DNA from: Tardiphaga sp. 709
GTDB lineage: Bacteria > Pseudomonadota > Alphaproteobacteria > Rhizobiales > Xanthobacteraceae
DNA: 64,000 nt
Assembly (NCBI RefSeq): GCF_032401055.1
Contig: NZ_CP135529.1
Span: 4,028,501 to 4,092,500 of the forward strand
Direction: 5' to 3'
Shown: piece after piece, positions 17,016-27,259 of the stretch
How positions within the stretch are numbered: the stretch's first letter is position 1
Layout: every line of letters begins with the position of its first letter
The notes under the pieces: generated by a model
Database searches by the model: none
What the model saw: the letters and a program-made list of their open reading frames with translations, nothing else
What the model was told of the DNA's origin: nothing
Translations under genes and position numbers: made by a program

Positions 17016-18026
17016 ATGAAATTCCTCAAAGCGATCGTCGCTGCCGGCCTCGTCGCCGCCTCGACCTCGGCATTTGCCGCCGACATCACGGGTGCCGGCG
17101 CAACCTTCCCGTTCCCGGTCTATTCGAAGTGGGCCGACGCCTACAAGAAAGAGACTGGCAATGGTTTGAACTACCAGTCGATTGGTTCGGGCGCCGGCAT
17201 CAAGCAGATCCAGGCCAAGACCGTAACCTTCGGCGCCACCGACGCGCCGCTCAAGGCTGAGCAGCTCGAGAAGGACGGCCTGGTTCAGTGGCCGATGGTG
17301 ATGGGCGCGATCGTTCCCGTCGTGAATCTCGAAGGCATCGCCTCGGGCGAGCTGGTTCTCTCCGGCGAAGTGCTCGGCGACATCTATCTCGGCAAGGTCA
17401 CCAAGTGGGACGACGCTGCCATCGCCAAGCTGAACCCGAAGCTGAAGCTGCCGTCGGCCGCCATCACCGTCGTTCGTCGTTCGGACGGTTCGGGCACCAC
17501 CTTCAACTTCACCGACTATCTGTCCAAGGCCTCGGCTGACTGGAAGACCAAGGTCGGCACCGGTACCGCCGTCGAGTGGCCGGTTGGCGTCGGCGCCAAG
17601 GGCAACGAAGGCGTCGCGGGCAACGTAGGCCAGACCAAGAATGCCATCGGTTATGTTGAATACGCTTACGCCAAGCAGAACAAGCTGACCTATACCGGCA
17701 TGGTCAACAAGGCTGGCAAGACCGTGCAGCCGACCGTCGCGGCTTTCCAGGCTGCTGCGTCGAACGCCGATTGGGCCAAGGCTCCTGGCTACTATGTCAT
17801 CCTGACCGACCAGCCGGGCGAAACCTCGTGGCCGATCACTGCTGCGACCTTCATCCTCATGCACAAGGCCCCGACCGACAAGGCGGCCTCGGCTGAAGCG
17901 ATCAAGTTCTTCAAGTGGTCGTTCGAGAAGGGCGCCAAGATGGCTGAAGAGCTCGATTACATTCCGATGCCGGAACCCGTCGTCAAGCTGATCGAAAAGA
18001 CCTGGTCGGCTGACATCAAGAGCTGA
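17016..18026 (+). CDS. pstS: periplasmic phosphate-binding protein
   Basis: 336 residues with a cleavable signal peptide (about residues 1-22, ending AFA). The mature protein opens [16 protein letters not shown] and contains the phosphate-binding loops GSGAGIKQI and [16 protein letters not shown], typical of PstS. It captures inorganic phosphate for the PstCAB ABC transporter. GGAGA lies upstream of the ATG, and a triple PHO box lies about 90 bp before the start. A strong hairpin follows the gene before pstC, probably letting PstS accumulate in excess of the membrane subunits. Confidence 0.95.
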   Translation: MKFLKAIVAAGLVAASTSAFAADITGAGATFPFPVYSKWADAYKKETGNGLNYQSIGSGAGIKQIQAKTVTFGATDAPLKAEQLEKDGLVQWPMVMGAIVPVVNLEGIASGELVLSGEVLGDIYLGKVTKWDDAAIAKLNPKLKLPSAAITVVRRSDGSGTTFNFTDYLSKASADWKTKVGTGTAVEWPVGVGAKGNEGVAGNVGQTKNAIGYVEYAYAKQNKLTYTGMVNKAGKTVQPTVAAFQAAASNADWAKAPGYYVILTDQPGETSWPITAATFILMHKAPTDKAASAEAIKFFKWSFEKGAKMAEELDYIPMPEPVVKLIEKTWSADIKS

Positions 18027-18039
18027 TCTGGTCTGTGGG

Positions 18040-18065
18040 CGGAGGAGAGGGGCATCTCTCCTCCG
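18040..18065 (+). terminator. hairpin between pstS and pstC (attenuator or stabiliser)
   Basis: CGGAGGAGAG-GGGCAT-CTCTCCTCCG forms a perfect 10-bp stem starting 14 bp after the pstS stop, followed only by TTTGC. The weak T-run suggests partial termination or 3'-end protection rather than a full stop. That is a common way to raise binding-protein levels above the permease. Confidence 0.6.
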
Positions 18066-18173
18066 TTTGCTGCAGGGCTGAATTTCTTTCTTCTTCTCTT
18101 CTGACTTCGCGCCCTGACAAGCCCCTCCAGGGCAATGCGTTTTGGGGTATTGTAACAATTACAGGGGACTGGC

Positions 18174-19172
18174 GTGGCAGACATGGCCGTACAGAGCTCT
18201 TCGATGGACGCTGCCGGACCTTATGATCGTGCGAAGGCTTTGAATGCCTTCAAGACGGGGGACCAGGCGTTCTACTGGATCACCCGCATTTCGGCTCTGT
18301 CCGTTCTGTTTATCCTCGGCGGCATCATTCTGTCGCTCATCGTTGGTGCGTGGCCGGCGCTTCGAGAATTCGGCTTCTCGTTCCTGACGACGCAGCGCTG
18401 GGCACCGTCGGCTGATCCGCCGGTGCTGGGAGCGCTCGGCCCGATCTACGGCACGCTGATCACCTCGGTGATCGCCATGGCGATCGCCATCCCAGTCGGC
18501 ATCGGCATCGCGATCTTCCTCACCGAACTGTGCCCGAACTGGCTGCGCCGCCCGATCGGCATGGCGGTCGAGCTTCTCGCCGGTATTCCCTCGATCATCT
18601 ACGGCATGTGGGGCTTCTTCGTGCTCGGCCCGTTCCTGGCCAACCACGTGCAGCCATTCATGATCAACGCCTTCGAAGGCGTCCCGGTCCTCGGCGTGAT
18701 CTTCGCCGGCCCGCCGTCCTATCTCTCGCTGTTCAACGCGTCGCTGATCCTCGCCATCATGGTGCTGCCCTTCATCACCTCGATCTCGGTCGACGTGTTC
18801 AAGACCGTGCCGCCGGTGCTCAAGGAAGCCGCTTACGGCGTCGGCTGCACCACCTGGGAAGTCGTCCGCAACGTCGTCATCCCCTATACCCGTGTTGGTG
18901 TGATCGGTGGCGTCATGCTGGCGCTCGGCCGTGCGCTCGGTGAAACGATGGCGGTGACCTTCATCATCGGCAACTCGTTCCGTATCACAGGCTCGATCTT
19001 CGGCCCAGGCACTACGATCTCGGCGGCGATCGCCAGCGAGTTCGCGGAGAGCGACGGTCTGCATCAATCGGGTCTGATCCTGCTCGGTCTCCTGCTGTTC
19101 GTGCTGACATTCTTCGTGCTCTCGGCAGCGCGTCTGATGCTGCTGCGTCTGGAAAAGAAGGCGGGCAACTAA
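18174..19172 (+). CDS. pstC: phosphate ABC transporter permease PstC
   Basis: 332 residues with six predicted membrane helices. The start is GTG 18174 with AGGGG eight bases upstream; an ATG three codons later is also possible. The binding-protein-dependent transport signature (EAA loop) is seen in [19 protein letters not shown] (about 222-240) followed by the [10 protein letters not shown] motif that is hallmark of PstC. It forms the channel with PstA and is driven by PstB. The helix [13 protein letters not shown] is also conserved in the family. It lies two bases upstream of pstA in one operon. Confidence 0.94.
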   Translation: MADMAVQSSSMDAAGPYDRAKALNAFKTGDQAFYWITRISALSVLFILGGIILSLIVGAWPALREFGFSFLTTQRWAPSADPPVLGALGPIYGTLITSVIAMAIAIPVGIGIAIFLTELCPNWLRRPIGMAVELLAGIPSIIYGMWGFFVLGPFLANHVQPFMINAFEGVPVLGVIFAGPPSYLSLFNASLILAIMVLPFITSISVDVFKTVPPVLKEAAYGVGCTTWEVVRNVVIPYTRVGVIGGVMLALGRALGETMAVTFIIGNSFRITGSIFGPGTTISAAIASEFAESDGLHQSGLILLGLLLFVLTFFVLSAARLMLLRLEKKAGN

Positions 19173-19173
19173 T

Positions 19174-20015
19174 ATGAACCCGATTTACGCTTCACGCCGT
19201 CGCAACGACATGATCATCCGTGGGCTCTGCATGGGTGCCGCTCTCTTTGGCGTCACCTGGCTCGCGCTGATCCTGTTCACGCTATTCTACAACGGTATCG
19301 CCGGCATCAGCTTGCAGATCTTCACCCAGAACACGCCGCCGCCCGGCTCCATGGAAGGCGGCCTGCTCAATGCCATCGTCGGTTCGATCATCATGACCGT
19401 CATCGGCGTCGGCATCGGCGCGCCGCTCGGCCTGTTCGCCGGCACCTATCTCGCGGAATACGGCAAGCACGACAAACTCACCTCGGTGATCCGCTTCATC
19501 AACGACGTGTTGCTGTCGGCCCCGTCCATCATCATCGGCCTGTTCGTTTATGGTGCGGTGGTGGTTCCGATGGGCGGCTTCTCGGCTCTCGCCGGTTCGC
19601 TTGCGCTCGCCGTGATCGTGATCCCCGTCGTGGTTCGCACCACTGAAGACATGCTTGGTCTCGTGCCGAACCCGCTGCGCGAAGCGGCCTCGGCGCTCGG
19701 CCTGCCGCGCTCCCTGGTCATCAAGCGGATCGCCTATCGTGCAGCCCGCGCCGGTCTCATCACCGGCGTGCTGCTGGCGACCGCGCGTGTCGCTGGTGAA
19801 ACGGCGCCGCTGCTGTTCACCGCGCTGAGCAACCAGTTCTTCAGCCTCGATCTCACCAAGACGATGGCCAACCTGCCGGTGACCATCAACAACTTCGTGC
19901 AGAGCCCCTACGAGTACTGGAAGCAGCTCGCCTGGAGCGGTGCCCTGATCATCACCTTGACCGTACTTGCCCTTAACATTGGCGCGCGCATTCTCGGCGC
20001 CGAGAGGACAGCAAA

Positions 20016-20019
<4 letters not shown>
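19174..20019 (+). CDS. pstA: phosphate ABC transporter permease PstA
   Basis: 281 residues, six membrane helices, the second half of the phosphate channel. Family signs are [12 protein letters not shown] (about 109-120), the EAA loop [18 protein letters not shown] and [15 protein letters not shown]. Its ATG comes two bases after the pstC stop, and its own stop overlaps the pstB start by 4 bp (ATGA), so the complex is translationally coupled. Length is usual for the family. Confidence 0.94.
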
Positions 20020-20843
<824 letters not shown>

Positions 20844-20871
20844 CGCGACATATTCGCGGGAGGAATTTGAG

Positions 20872-21585
20872 ATGGCTTTTGAACACACCACCAAGGCTTT
20901 CGACGACGATCTGCAGGAGCTGACCCGTCTCGTCGCCGAGATGGGTGGCCTCGCAGAACGGCAGATCGTCGAATCCGTCGATGCGCTGATCCGCCGGGAC
21001 GTCGCGCTCGGTGCGCGCGTCGTTGCCACCGACGCCGAGATCGACCAGTTGCAGCGCACGATCGAAGAGCGTGCCGTGCTGACCATCGCCAAGCGCCAGC
21101 CCATGGCTGTCGATTTGCGCGAGATCGTCGGCGCGCTGCGCGTCGCCACCGATCTCGAGCGGATTGGCGATCTCTCCAAGAACATCGGCAAGCGCGTCAA
21201 TGCGCTCGACAGCGATTTCCATCCGCTGAAGCTGATCCGCGGCCTCGAACACATGACTGACCTCGTGACCACCCAGGTCAAGGCCGTGCTCGACGCCTAT
21301 GCCGCACACGATTTGCCGGCCGCCATGACGGTGTGGAAGGGCGACGAGGAAATCGATGCGATCTGCACCTCGCTGTTCCGCGAACTCCTGACCTATATGA
21401 TGGAAGACCCGCGTAACATTTCGTTCTGTATCCACCTGATGTTCTGCGCCAAGAACATCGAGCGGATCGGTGACCACGCCACCAACATTGCGGAAACCGT
21501 GTTCTACATGATCGAGGGCCAACAGATCCTCGACAAGCGCCCGAAGGGCGACATGACCACATTCGCGAATACGCCGACGGTCTGA
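20872..21585 (+). CDS. phoU: phosphate signalling protein PhoU
   Basis: 237 residues, all-helical, built of two similar three-helix bundles, each with the metal-binding E/D-x3-D pattern: DLERIGDLSKNI (about 102-113) and KNIERIGDHATNI (about 193-205). PhoU restrains PhoR kinase activity while PstSCAB is saturated with phosphate. GGGAGGA lies upstream of the ATG, and the gene follows pstB by 28 bp. A palindromic repeat separates it from phoB. Confidence 0.94.
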   Translation: MAFEHTTKAFDDDLQELTRLVAEMGGLAERQIVESVDALIRRDVALGARVVATDAEIDQLQRTIEERAVLTIAKRQPMAVDLREIVGALRVATDLERIGDLSKNIGKRVNALDSDFHPLKLIRGLEHMTDLVTTQVKAVLDAYAAHDLPAAMTVWKGDEEIDAICTSLFRELLTYMMEDPRNISFCIHLMFCAKNIERIGDHATNIAETVFYMIEGQQILDKRPKGDMTTFANTPTV

Positions 21586-21589
21586 AGCA

Positions 21590-21629
21590 TGATCCGGAAA
21601 AGTGGAAGCCAGTCTTCCGCAAGGATCAT
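21590..21629. repeat. dispersed palindromic repeat, family C
   Basis: ATGATCC near the phoU stop and GGATCAT 27 bp later, with inner arms TGGAAG/CTTCC, fold into a two-part hairpin between phoU and phoB. Sequences of this type are common in rhizobial genomes. It may lower phoB expression relative to pst genes. Confidence 0.6.
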
Positions 21630-21670
21630 GACCTAAAGGCTTTTCGGACGTCACTGAGGATATTGACCAT

Positions 21671-22381
21671 ATGGCTGTGAATGCACGCATTCTGGTGGTG
21701 GAGGACGAGGAAGCCCTCACGACGCTTCTTCGCTACAACCTCGACGCCGAAGGCTATGATGTTGAAACCGTCGCGCGCGGCGACGATGCCGACACCCGCT
21801 TGAAGGAGCGGGTGCCGGATCTCGTGGTGCTCGACTGGATGCTGCCGGGTCTTTCCGGCATCGAACTGTGCCGCCGTCTGCGCGCACGGCCTGAAACCAA
21901 GGCATTGCCGATCATCATGCTGACGGCGCGGGGCGAAGAGAGCGAGCGCGTTCGCGGTCTCGCCACCGGTGCCGACGATTACATCGTCAAGCCGTTCTCC
22001 GTGCCGGAGCTCCTGGCCCGCGTGAAGGGCCTGCTCCGTCGTGCAGCTCCCGAGCGTCTCGCCACCGTCTTGGCGTTTGGCGACATCGAACTCGACCGTG
22101 ACAAGCGCCGCGTCGTGCGGTCCAGCCGCCCGATTGATCTCGGTCCGACCGAATATCGCCTGCTGGAGTTCTTCCTGGAACATCCGGGCCGGGTGTTCAG
22201 CCGTGAGCAGTTGCTCGACAGCGTCTGGGGCCGCGACATCTATATCGACGAGCGCACCGTCGACGTGCATATCGGCCGCCTGCGCAAGCTGCTCAATCCC
22301 GCCGGTGAGCCCGATCCAATCCGCACCGTGCGCGGCGCCGGCTATGCGCTGGACGATCGCTTCGACAAGGCGGCGGAGTAG
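21671..22381 (+). CDS. phoB: phosphate regulon response regulator
   Basis: 236 residues of the OmpR/PhoB class. The receiver domain has the acidic pair in VVEDEE (10-13), phospho-acceptor Asp55 (VVLDWMLPG), Thr in MLTARG and Lys in YIVKPF. The winged-helix DNA-binding domain (about 135-230) ends with the conserved RTVRGAGYAL. Phosphorylated by PhoR, it binds the PHO boxes before pstS and so activates its own operon. It follows phoU after the repeat at 21590-21629. Confidence 0.95.
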   Translation: MAVNARILVVEDEEALTTLLRYNLDAEGYDVETVARGDDADTRLKERVPDLVVLDWMLPGLSGIELCRRLRARPETKALPIIMLTARGEESERVRGLATGADDYIVKPFSVPELLARVKGLLRRAAPERLATVLAFGDIELDRDKRRVVRSSRPIDLGPTEYRLLEFFLEHPGRVFSREQLLDSVWGRDIYIDERTVDVHIGRLRKLLNPAGEPDPIRTVRGAGYALDDRFDKAAE

Positions 22382-22388
22382 ATATCTT

Positions 22389-22553
22389 CCTTCTCCCCGC
22401 CTGCGGGGAGAAGGTGGCCCGGCATAGCGCAGCGACGCCGGGTCGGATGAGGGGGACTCTCCATCGGCTTCGGAGTCTGTGGAGCGTCCCCCTCACCCGA
22501 CGCCCTCATGCTTCGCATGCGGGCCTCGACCTCTCCCCGCAAGCGGGGCGAGG
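22389..22553. repeat. composite palindromic element, family D
   Basis: Three nested inverted repeats sit downstream of phoB: a 12-bp stem CCTTCTCCCCGC/GCGGGGAGAAGG at 22389-22414, a long imperfect hairpin joining GTCGGATGAGGGGGAC to its mirror near 22486-22502, and CCTCTCCCCGC-AA-GCGGGGCGAGG near the end. This is a typical intergenic mosaic element of this bacterial group, with no coding content. Confidence 0.6.
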
Positions 22554-22570
22554 TAAGAAGCCCCAAATAA

Positions 22571-22599
22571 AAAATGCCCGGCTCATCACCGGGCATTTT
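22571..22599. terminator. bidirectional terminator between phoB and gcrA
   Basis: AAAATGCCCGG-CTCATCA-CCGGGCATTTT forms an 11-bp stem with A-rich and T-rich flanks, so it can stop transcription from both converging genes, phoB on the plus strand and gcrA on the minus strand. Confidence 0.85.
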
Positions 22600-22623
22600 C
22601 ATTTGGTTTAGATGCTTTCCAGC

Positions 22624-23133
22624 TCAGCGCGTCGGCTTTGGGACCGCGCGGCGGCGGTCGCTGGCCGGCTGATAGGCGATACGCGAGTGATGCGCGCAAT
22701 AGGGGGCACCGGCCAGGGCCTTGCCGCCGCAGAAATAGAAGTCCGCGCTCGACGGATCGCCGATCGGCCAATGGCAGGTGGCTTCGTTGAGTTCGACCAG
22801 CGACAGGCGCTGGCTGATCGGCACGATGTTGTCATAGGCGATCGGGTCGGGCTCGGCCTCGATCTCGTAATTATGGGCCAGCGCGGTATTGCCGCGCGCC
22901 ATCGGGCGGGCGACGCGTACCATCTGCTGCGCCGGGCGCGCCTTGCGCTGCCGCGGAGCTGCCGAGGAGGGGCTCTTGGCACGACCGGACAGGCCAAGGC
23001 GGTGAACCTTGCCGATCACGGCGTTGCGGGTCACGTTACCGAGTTCCGCAGCGATCTGGCTGGCGGAAAGGCCGCCTTCCCAGAGTTTCTTCAACTGTTC
23101 GACGCGATCGTCGGTCCATGTCATTACCGTCAT
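22624..23133 (-). CDS. gcrA: GcrA cell-cycle regulator
   Basis: 169 residues from the ATG at 23133, chosen because AAGGGAAA is well spaced before it; the open frame extends to 23193 without support. The N-terminal helix-turn-helix shows the family signature WTDDRVEQLKKLWEGGLSAS with RNAVIGKVHRLGL. The C-terminal part with CHWPIGDP, FYFCGG and YCAHH is also conserved. GcrA binds sigma-70 and activates promoters carrying CcrM-methylated GANTC sites in alphaproteobacteria. A disordered basic linker joins the halves. It converges on phoB across a shared terminator. Confidence 0.93.
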   Translation of the reverse strand: MTVMTWTDDRVEQLKKLWEGGLSASQIAAELGNVTRNAVIGKVHRLGLSGRAKSPSSAAPRQRKARPAQQMVRVARPMARGNTALAHNYEIEAEPDPIAYDNIVPISQRLSLVELNEATCHWPIGDPSSADFYFCGGKALAGAPYCAHHSRIAYQPASDRRRAVPKPTR

Positions 23134-23441
23134 CGCCGTTTTCCCTTCGTGAGCGCCGGCCTGACCGGGCAGCGCTGCGAGTTGAGACTTCAAAAATCCC
23201 TGCGGTCAGAATCCTTTAGCGCTCACCGGGCGCGAATTTCGCGTCCGGCTGTTACGCCGCACTGGATGTGTCAAAAGGATCTACCGCCGCACGAGATGTC
23301 GTATCCGACGAGGCAAAAGCTACAATATGCCGTGACTCGCGCGCAAGAGTCGGGCATGCCGCGTCCACATGCTTCTGCAAGTAAAGCTGCAAAATCGGCT
23401 TTTTCTGCGACTCCGTGTGACTCGAAAGCCGCAGTGCGCGG

Positions 23442-23469
23442 TTGACAGTCTTCACAGCACACATAGAAT
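23442..23469 (+). promoter_or_regulatory. sigma-70-type promoter of argD-argF
   Basis: TTGACA (23442-23447), a 16-bp spacer and TAGAAT (23464-23469) form a near-consensus housekeeping promoter. Start of transcription should be near 23476, leaving a leader of about 105 nt before argD. The 23134-23441 stretch between it and gcrA shows no gene. Confidence 0.65.
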
Positions 23470-23476
23470 AATGCCC

Positions 23477-23503
23477 ACGTGCCGCCCGAGAAGGGCGGCA
23501 CGT
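23477..23503 (+). other. 5'-terminal hairpin of the argD leader
   Basis: ACGTGCCGCCC-GAGAA-GGGCGGCACGT is a perfect 11-bp stem starting at the predicted transcript start, followed by TTCGTTTC. It may shield the mRNA 5' end, act as an early attenuator, or terminate a transcript coming from upstream. Confidence 0.5.
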
Positions 23504-23579
23504 TTCGTTTCTAGGGTCCGTTGTTCGATTTCGCACAGTTGTCATCGACGCGGCCGCAGTCTTTTCGATCGGATCGGTT

Positions 23580-24818
23580 ATGACCAGCAACGCAACGTCT
23601 TCGCCCCTCTCTCAGGCTCACTTGCTGCCTGTTTTCGCGCGTGCGGATGTCGCTTTCGAGCGCGGTGAAGGCGCGTGGCTGATTGGAACCGATGGCGAGC
23701 GCTATCTCGATTTCACCAGCGGCGTCGCCGTGAACGCACTTGGCCATGCGCACCCACATATGGTCGCCGCATTGCAGGAGCAGGCCACCAAGCTCTGGCA
23801 CATGTCGAACCTGTTCAAGAGCCCGGACGGCGAGCGCCTCGCGGCCCGGCTGTGCGAACAGAGCTTTGCCGACTTCGTGTTCTTCGCCAATTCGGGTGCG
23901 GAAGCGATGGAATGCGCGATCAAGGTGACCCGGCACTATCATTTCTCCAAAGGCCATCCCGAGCGCACGCGCATTATCACCTTTGAAGGCGCGTTCCATG
24001 GCCGGACCCTCGGCACGCTCGCCGCGACCGGCGCTGCCAAATATCTCGAAGGCTACGGCACGCCGCTCGACGGCTTCGACCAGTTGCCGCTCGGCGATAT
24101 CGAAGCCGTGAAGAAGGCGATCGGTCCGAACACCGCCGGCATTCTCATCGAGCCGCTGCAGGGTGAAGGTGGCGTGCGTGCGCCGAGCAACGCGTTCTTC
24201 GGCGCATTGCGCGAACTCTGCGACAAGAACGGCATCCTTTTGATATTCGACGAAGTGCAGACCGGCATGGGCCGCACCGGCGAGTTGTTCGCCTATCAGC
24301 GCATCGGCGTGACGCCTGATGTGATGTCGCTGGCCAAGGCGCTCGGCGGCGGCTTCCCGATCGGCGCGTGCCTCGTCACGGCGGAAGCGGCTGAAGGCAT
24401 GGCGCCCGGCTCCCACGGCTCGACCTTTGGCGGCAATCCGCTGGCGGTGGCCGCGGCGAATTCCGTGCTCGATATCATGCTGAAGCCCGGCTTCTTCGAC
24501 CATGTGAAGAAGATGTCGCTGTTGCTGAAACAGAAACTCGCAGGCGTGGTCGATGGCCATCCAGATGTGCTCAGCGAAGTGCGCGGCGAAGGTCTTCTCA
24601 TCGGCCTCAAGGCTGTCGTGCCGGCGGGCGATCTCGTGGCCGCACTGCGTGACGCGAAGCTGCTCACCGTTGGCGCCGGCGATAATGTCGTGCGCTTCCT
24701 GCCGCCGCTGATCGTCAGCGAGGCCGAGATCGAGCAGGCCGTGCAGCGGCTGGAACAGGCTTGCGTGGCTCTCGGCTCATCCGCCAAGGCATCTGCAAAG
24801 ACGCAGGGAGCCGCGTGA
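23580..24818 (+). CDS. argD: acetylornithine aminotransferase
   Basis: 412 residues, class III PLP-dependent aminotransferase. PLP lysine is Lys253 in [11 protein letters not shown], the cofactor-ring Asp is in [13 protein letters not shown] (about 223-234), and [12 protein letters not shown] (102-113) binds the phosphate. It makes N-acetylornithine from N-acetylglutamate semialdehyde in arginine synthesis and may double as succinyldiaminopimelate aminotransferase for lysine. Its stop overlaps the argF start by one base (TGATG), so they form an operon, as is usual in this group. Confidence 0.93.
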   Translation: MTSNATSSPLSQAHLLPVFARADVAFERGEGAWLIGTDGERYLDFTSGVAVNALGHAHPHMVAALQEQATKLWHMSNLFKSPDGERLAARLCEQSFADFVFFANSGAEAMECAIKVTRHYHFSKGHPERTRIITFEGAFHGRTLGTLAATGAAKYLEGYGTPLDGFDQLPLGDIEAVKKAIGPNTAGILIEPLQGEGGVRAPSNAFFGALRELCDKNGILLIFDEVQTGMGRTGELFAYQRIGVTPDVMSLAKALGGGFPIGACLVTAEAAEGMAPGSHGSTFGGNPLAVAAANSVLDIMLKPGFFDHVKKMSLLLKQKLAGVVDGHPDVLSEVRGEGLLIGLKAVVPAGDLVAALRDAKLLTVGAGDNVVRFLPPLIVSEAEIEQAVQRLEQACVALGSSAKASAKTQGAA

Positions 24819-25756
24819 TGAGCACGTCACCGCGGCACTTCCTCGATCTCACGGCCGTGCCGGCCAGTGAGTTGCGCAATATCATGAACGCGGCTGCCGC
24901 CATGAAGGCGAAGCTGAAGGGGCGGGATGGCACCAATGCCGAGCCCGATCGTCCGCTCAAGAACAAGACGCTGGCGATGATCTTCGAAAAGCCGTCGACG
25001 CGCACCCGCGTGTCATTCGAGGTCGGCATGCGCCAGCTCGGCGGCGAAGTCGTGATGCTCACCGGTGCCGAAATGCAGCTCGGTCGCGGCGAGACCATTG
25101 CCGACACCGCACGCGTACTGTCGCGCTTCGTCGACATCATCATGATCCGTATCCTCAATCATGACTCGCTGGTGGAGCTTGCGGAAAATGCGACGGTGCC
25201 GGTCATCAATGGCCTGACGCGGTTCTCGCATCCCTGCCAGGTGATGGCGGATGTCATGACCTATGAAGAGCACCGTGGTCCGATCAAGGGCCGGACCGTG
25301 GCCTGGACCGGCGATGACAACAATGTGTTGATGTCCTGGGCGCATGCGGCCGAGCGCTTCCAGTTCAAGCTCAATATCGCGACGCCGCCGCAGCTGTCGC
25401 CGAAGAAGCCGTTCAAGGACTGGGTCAAGGCTGCAAACGCGCCGATCACCTTCAGCGACGATCCCGATGCGATGGTGAAGGGCGTCGATTGCGTCGTCAC
25501 CGACACCTGGGTGTCGATGGGCGACAAGGACGGCGAGACCCGCCACAACCTGCTTAAGCCCTATCAGGTCAATGCGCGCCTGATGTCGCTGGCCAAGCCC
25601 GATGCGCTGTTCATGCATTGCTTGCCCGCCCATCGCGGCGATGAGGTCACCGACGAGGTGATCGACGGTCCGCAGTCGGTGGTGTTCGACGAGGCCGAAA
25701 ACCGTCTGCATGCGCAGAAGGGCATTCTGGCCTGGTGCCTCAACGCGGTGGCGTGA
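24818..25756 (+). CDS. argF: ornithine carbamoyltransferase
   Basis: 312 residues from the ATG at 24818 that overlaps the argD stop; GCAGGGAG is upstream, and an earlier in-frame start lies inside argD. Motifs: carbamoyl-phosphate-binding [12 protein letters not shown] (about 61-72), HPCQ (about 138-141), ornithine-side DTWVSMG and [10 protein letters not shown] near the end. It forms citrulline from ornithine and carbamoyl phosphate. Length is normal. The gene closes the argDF operon before a repeat element. Confidence 0.95.
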   Translation: MSTSPRHFLDLTAVPASELRNIMNAAAAMKAKLKGRDGTNAEPDRPLKNKTLAMIFEKPSTRTRVSFEVGMRQLGGEVVMLTGAEMQLGRGETIADTARVLSRFVDIIMIRILNHDSLVELAENATVPVINGLTRFSHPCQVMADVMTYEEHRGPIKGRTVAWTGDDNNVLMSWAHAAERFQFKLNIATPPQLSPKKPFKDWVKAANAPITFSDDPDAMVKGVDCVVTDTWVSMGDKDGETRHNLLKPYQVNARLMSLAKPDALFMHCLPAHRGDEVTDEVIDGPQSVVFDEAENRLHAQKGILAWCLNAVA

Positions 25757-25762
25757 TCTTTT

Positions 25763-25955
25763 CTTCCCCTCTCCCCGAGCGCAGCGAAGCTGCGCGCCGT
25801 GGGAGAGGGTGGATCGAACACGCGAAGCGGGTTCGAGACGGGAGAGGCATATCCACAAGCGCCGAGCTTTGCGGCTATCCCTCTCCCGCCTTCGCTTCGC
25901 TCAGGCACCCTCTCCCACTGCGCGGAGCTTTGCTCCGCTGGGGGAGAGGGGAAGA
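25763..25955. repeat. dispersed palindromic repeat, family A (double copy)
   Basis: Left arm CTTCCCCTCTCCCCGAGCGC and right arm ending GCTGGGGGAGAGGGG enclose two smaller palindromes around GCAGCGAAGCTGCGCGC and GGAGCTTTGCTCC. The core matches the element at 233-292. It fills most of the argF-hslO gap. Confidence 0.65.
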
Positions 25956-26030
25956 AGCCGTGCGTCACCTGGATTTCCCGGTTCCATCGCCCCCTTTCAC
26001 TTGCGGCCCTCCGCCCCCAAATAGAGCGCC

Positions 26031-27029
26031 ATGACCCCATCAAATCCAAATCTCCAGCCCGACGCCCCCATCCGCGCGCCGTCCTCCGTTCCGGTCGATG
26101 ACGCGGTGCTGCCCTTTGAGGTTGCGCCGCTCGATCTGCGCGGGCGGCTGACGCGGCTTGGCCCGGCGCTCGACGAGCTGCTCGCCAAGCATGATTATCC
26201 CGCGCCGGTGGCCAAGCTGCTCGGCGAGGCGATCGTGCTGACCACGCTGCTCGGCTCGTCGCTGAAATTCGACGGCCGCTTCATCCTGCAGACCCAGACC
26301 GACGGTCCGGTGTCGCTGATGATCGTCGACTTCCGCGCGCCCGATAAAATGCGCGCCTATGCGCGGTTCGATGCCGAGCGCCTTTTGCCCGGTCTCGGCA
26401 CCGCGGCGCTGCTCGGCAAGGGCCATCTGGCGATGACCGTCGATCAGGGGGCGGATATGAGCCGCTATCAGGGGCTCGTCGCGTTGAATGGCGGCACGCT
26501 GGAAGATGCCGCGCATGAATACTTCCTGCGCTCCGAACAGATTCCGACCAAGGTGCGCCTCGCCGTCGGCGAAGAATGGCGCAGCGGCGAGGAAGGCGGC
26601 CCGAAACATCGCTGGCGCGCCGGTGGCATGCTGCTGCAGTTCCTGCCGAAGGCGCCGGAGCGCGTGCAGCGCGACCTCCATGCCGGCGATGCGCCGGAGG
26701 GCGCGACCGTGGATGCCGTGCCGGAAGATGACGCCTGGGTCGAGGGCCAGTCGCTGATTGGCACCGTCGAGGATGTCGAGCTGATCGATCCGGATCTATC
26801 CGGCGAGCGGCTGCTGTATCGCCTGTTTCACGAGCGTGGCGTCCGCGTGTTCGCCCCATCGCCGCTGCGCGCGGAGTGTTCCTGTTCGCGCGATGCCGTG
26901 TCCGGCATGCTCAAGAGCTTCGAGCCGCAGGACCGCGCCGATATGGTCAAGGACGACAAGGTCGTCGTGACCTGCGAGTTCTGTTCGTCGGTGTACGAGT
27001 TCACACCGCAGGAAGCGGGCGTGGAGTAG
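26031..27029 (+). CDS. hslO: Hsp33 redox-regulated holdase chaperone
   Basis: 332 residues. The N-terminal holdase domain contains ILQTQTDGPVSLMIVDFR (about 85-102). The C-terminal redox switch has the four zinc-binding cysteines in ECSCSRD (about 283-289) and CEFC (about 318-321). On oxidation they form disulfides, release zinc and activate the chaperone. The N-terminal extension of about 40 residues is longer than in E. coli, as is usual for alphaproteobacteria. It follows argF after a repeat, an order I recall as common in Bradyrhizobium. Confidence 0.93.
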   Translation: MTPSNPNLQPDAPIRAPSSVPVDDAVLPFEVAPLDLRGRLTRLGPALDELLAKHDYPAPVAKLLGEAIVLTTLLGSSLKFDGRFILQTQTDGPVSLMIVDFRAPDKMRAYARFDAERLLPGLGTAALLGKGHLAMTVDQGADMSRYQGLVALNGGTLEDAAHEYFLRSEQIPTKVRLAVGEEWRSGEEGGPKHRWRAGGMLLQFLPKAPERVQRDLHAGDAPEGATVDAVPEDDAWVEGQSLIGTVEDVELIDPDLSGERLLYRLFHERGVRVFAPSPLRAECSCSRDAVSGMLKSFEPQDRADMVKDDKVVVTCEFCSSVYEFTPQEAGVE

Positions 27030-27059
27030 GCATTCGCCCGCGTCCTCCCGACTCAAGCT

Positions 27060-27189
27060 CGTCATTCCGGGGCGCATGAAAGCGGCGAAGCCGCTGAAAT
27101 GCGAACCCGGAATGTCAGAGTGTTTGGCGCTGAACAGGTCAGGATTCCGGGTTCACGTGCGCGAAGGCGCGCCCGTGCCCGGGAATGAT
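27060..27189. repeat. dispersed palindromic repeat, family E
   Basis: CGTCATTCCGGGGCGC at the left and GTGCCCGGGAATGA at the right flank an inner pair AACCCGGAATGTC / AGGATTCCGGGTTC. The whole folds as a cruciform downstream of hslO. Confidence 0.6.
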
Positions 27190-27225
27190 AGCTTGGCGCG
27201 CCTAAACATTTTTTCCTATCTCTAA

Positions 27226-27253
27226 TTGACAACATCCCTCCATGGACTATATT
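27226..27253 (+). promoter_or_regulatory. strong promoter with no gene after it
   Basis: TTGACA (27226-27231), 16 bp, TATATT (27248-27253) is one of the best promoter matches in the window. The next 640 bp on the plus strand carry no credible protein gene, so it probably makes a non-coding transcript starting near 27260. Confidence 0.6.
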
Positions 27254-27259
27254 CCCCAT

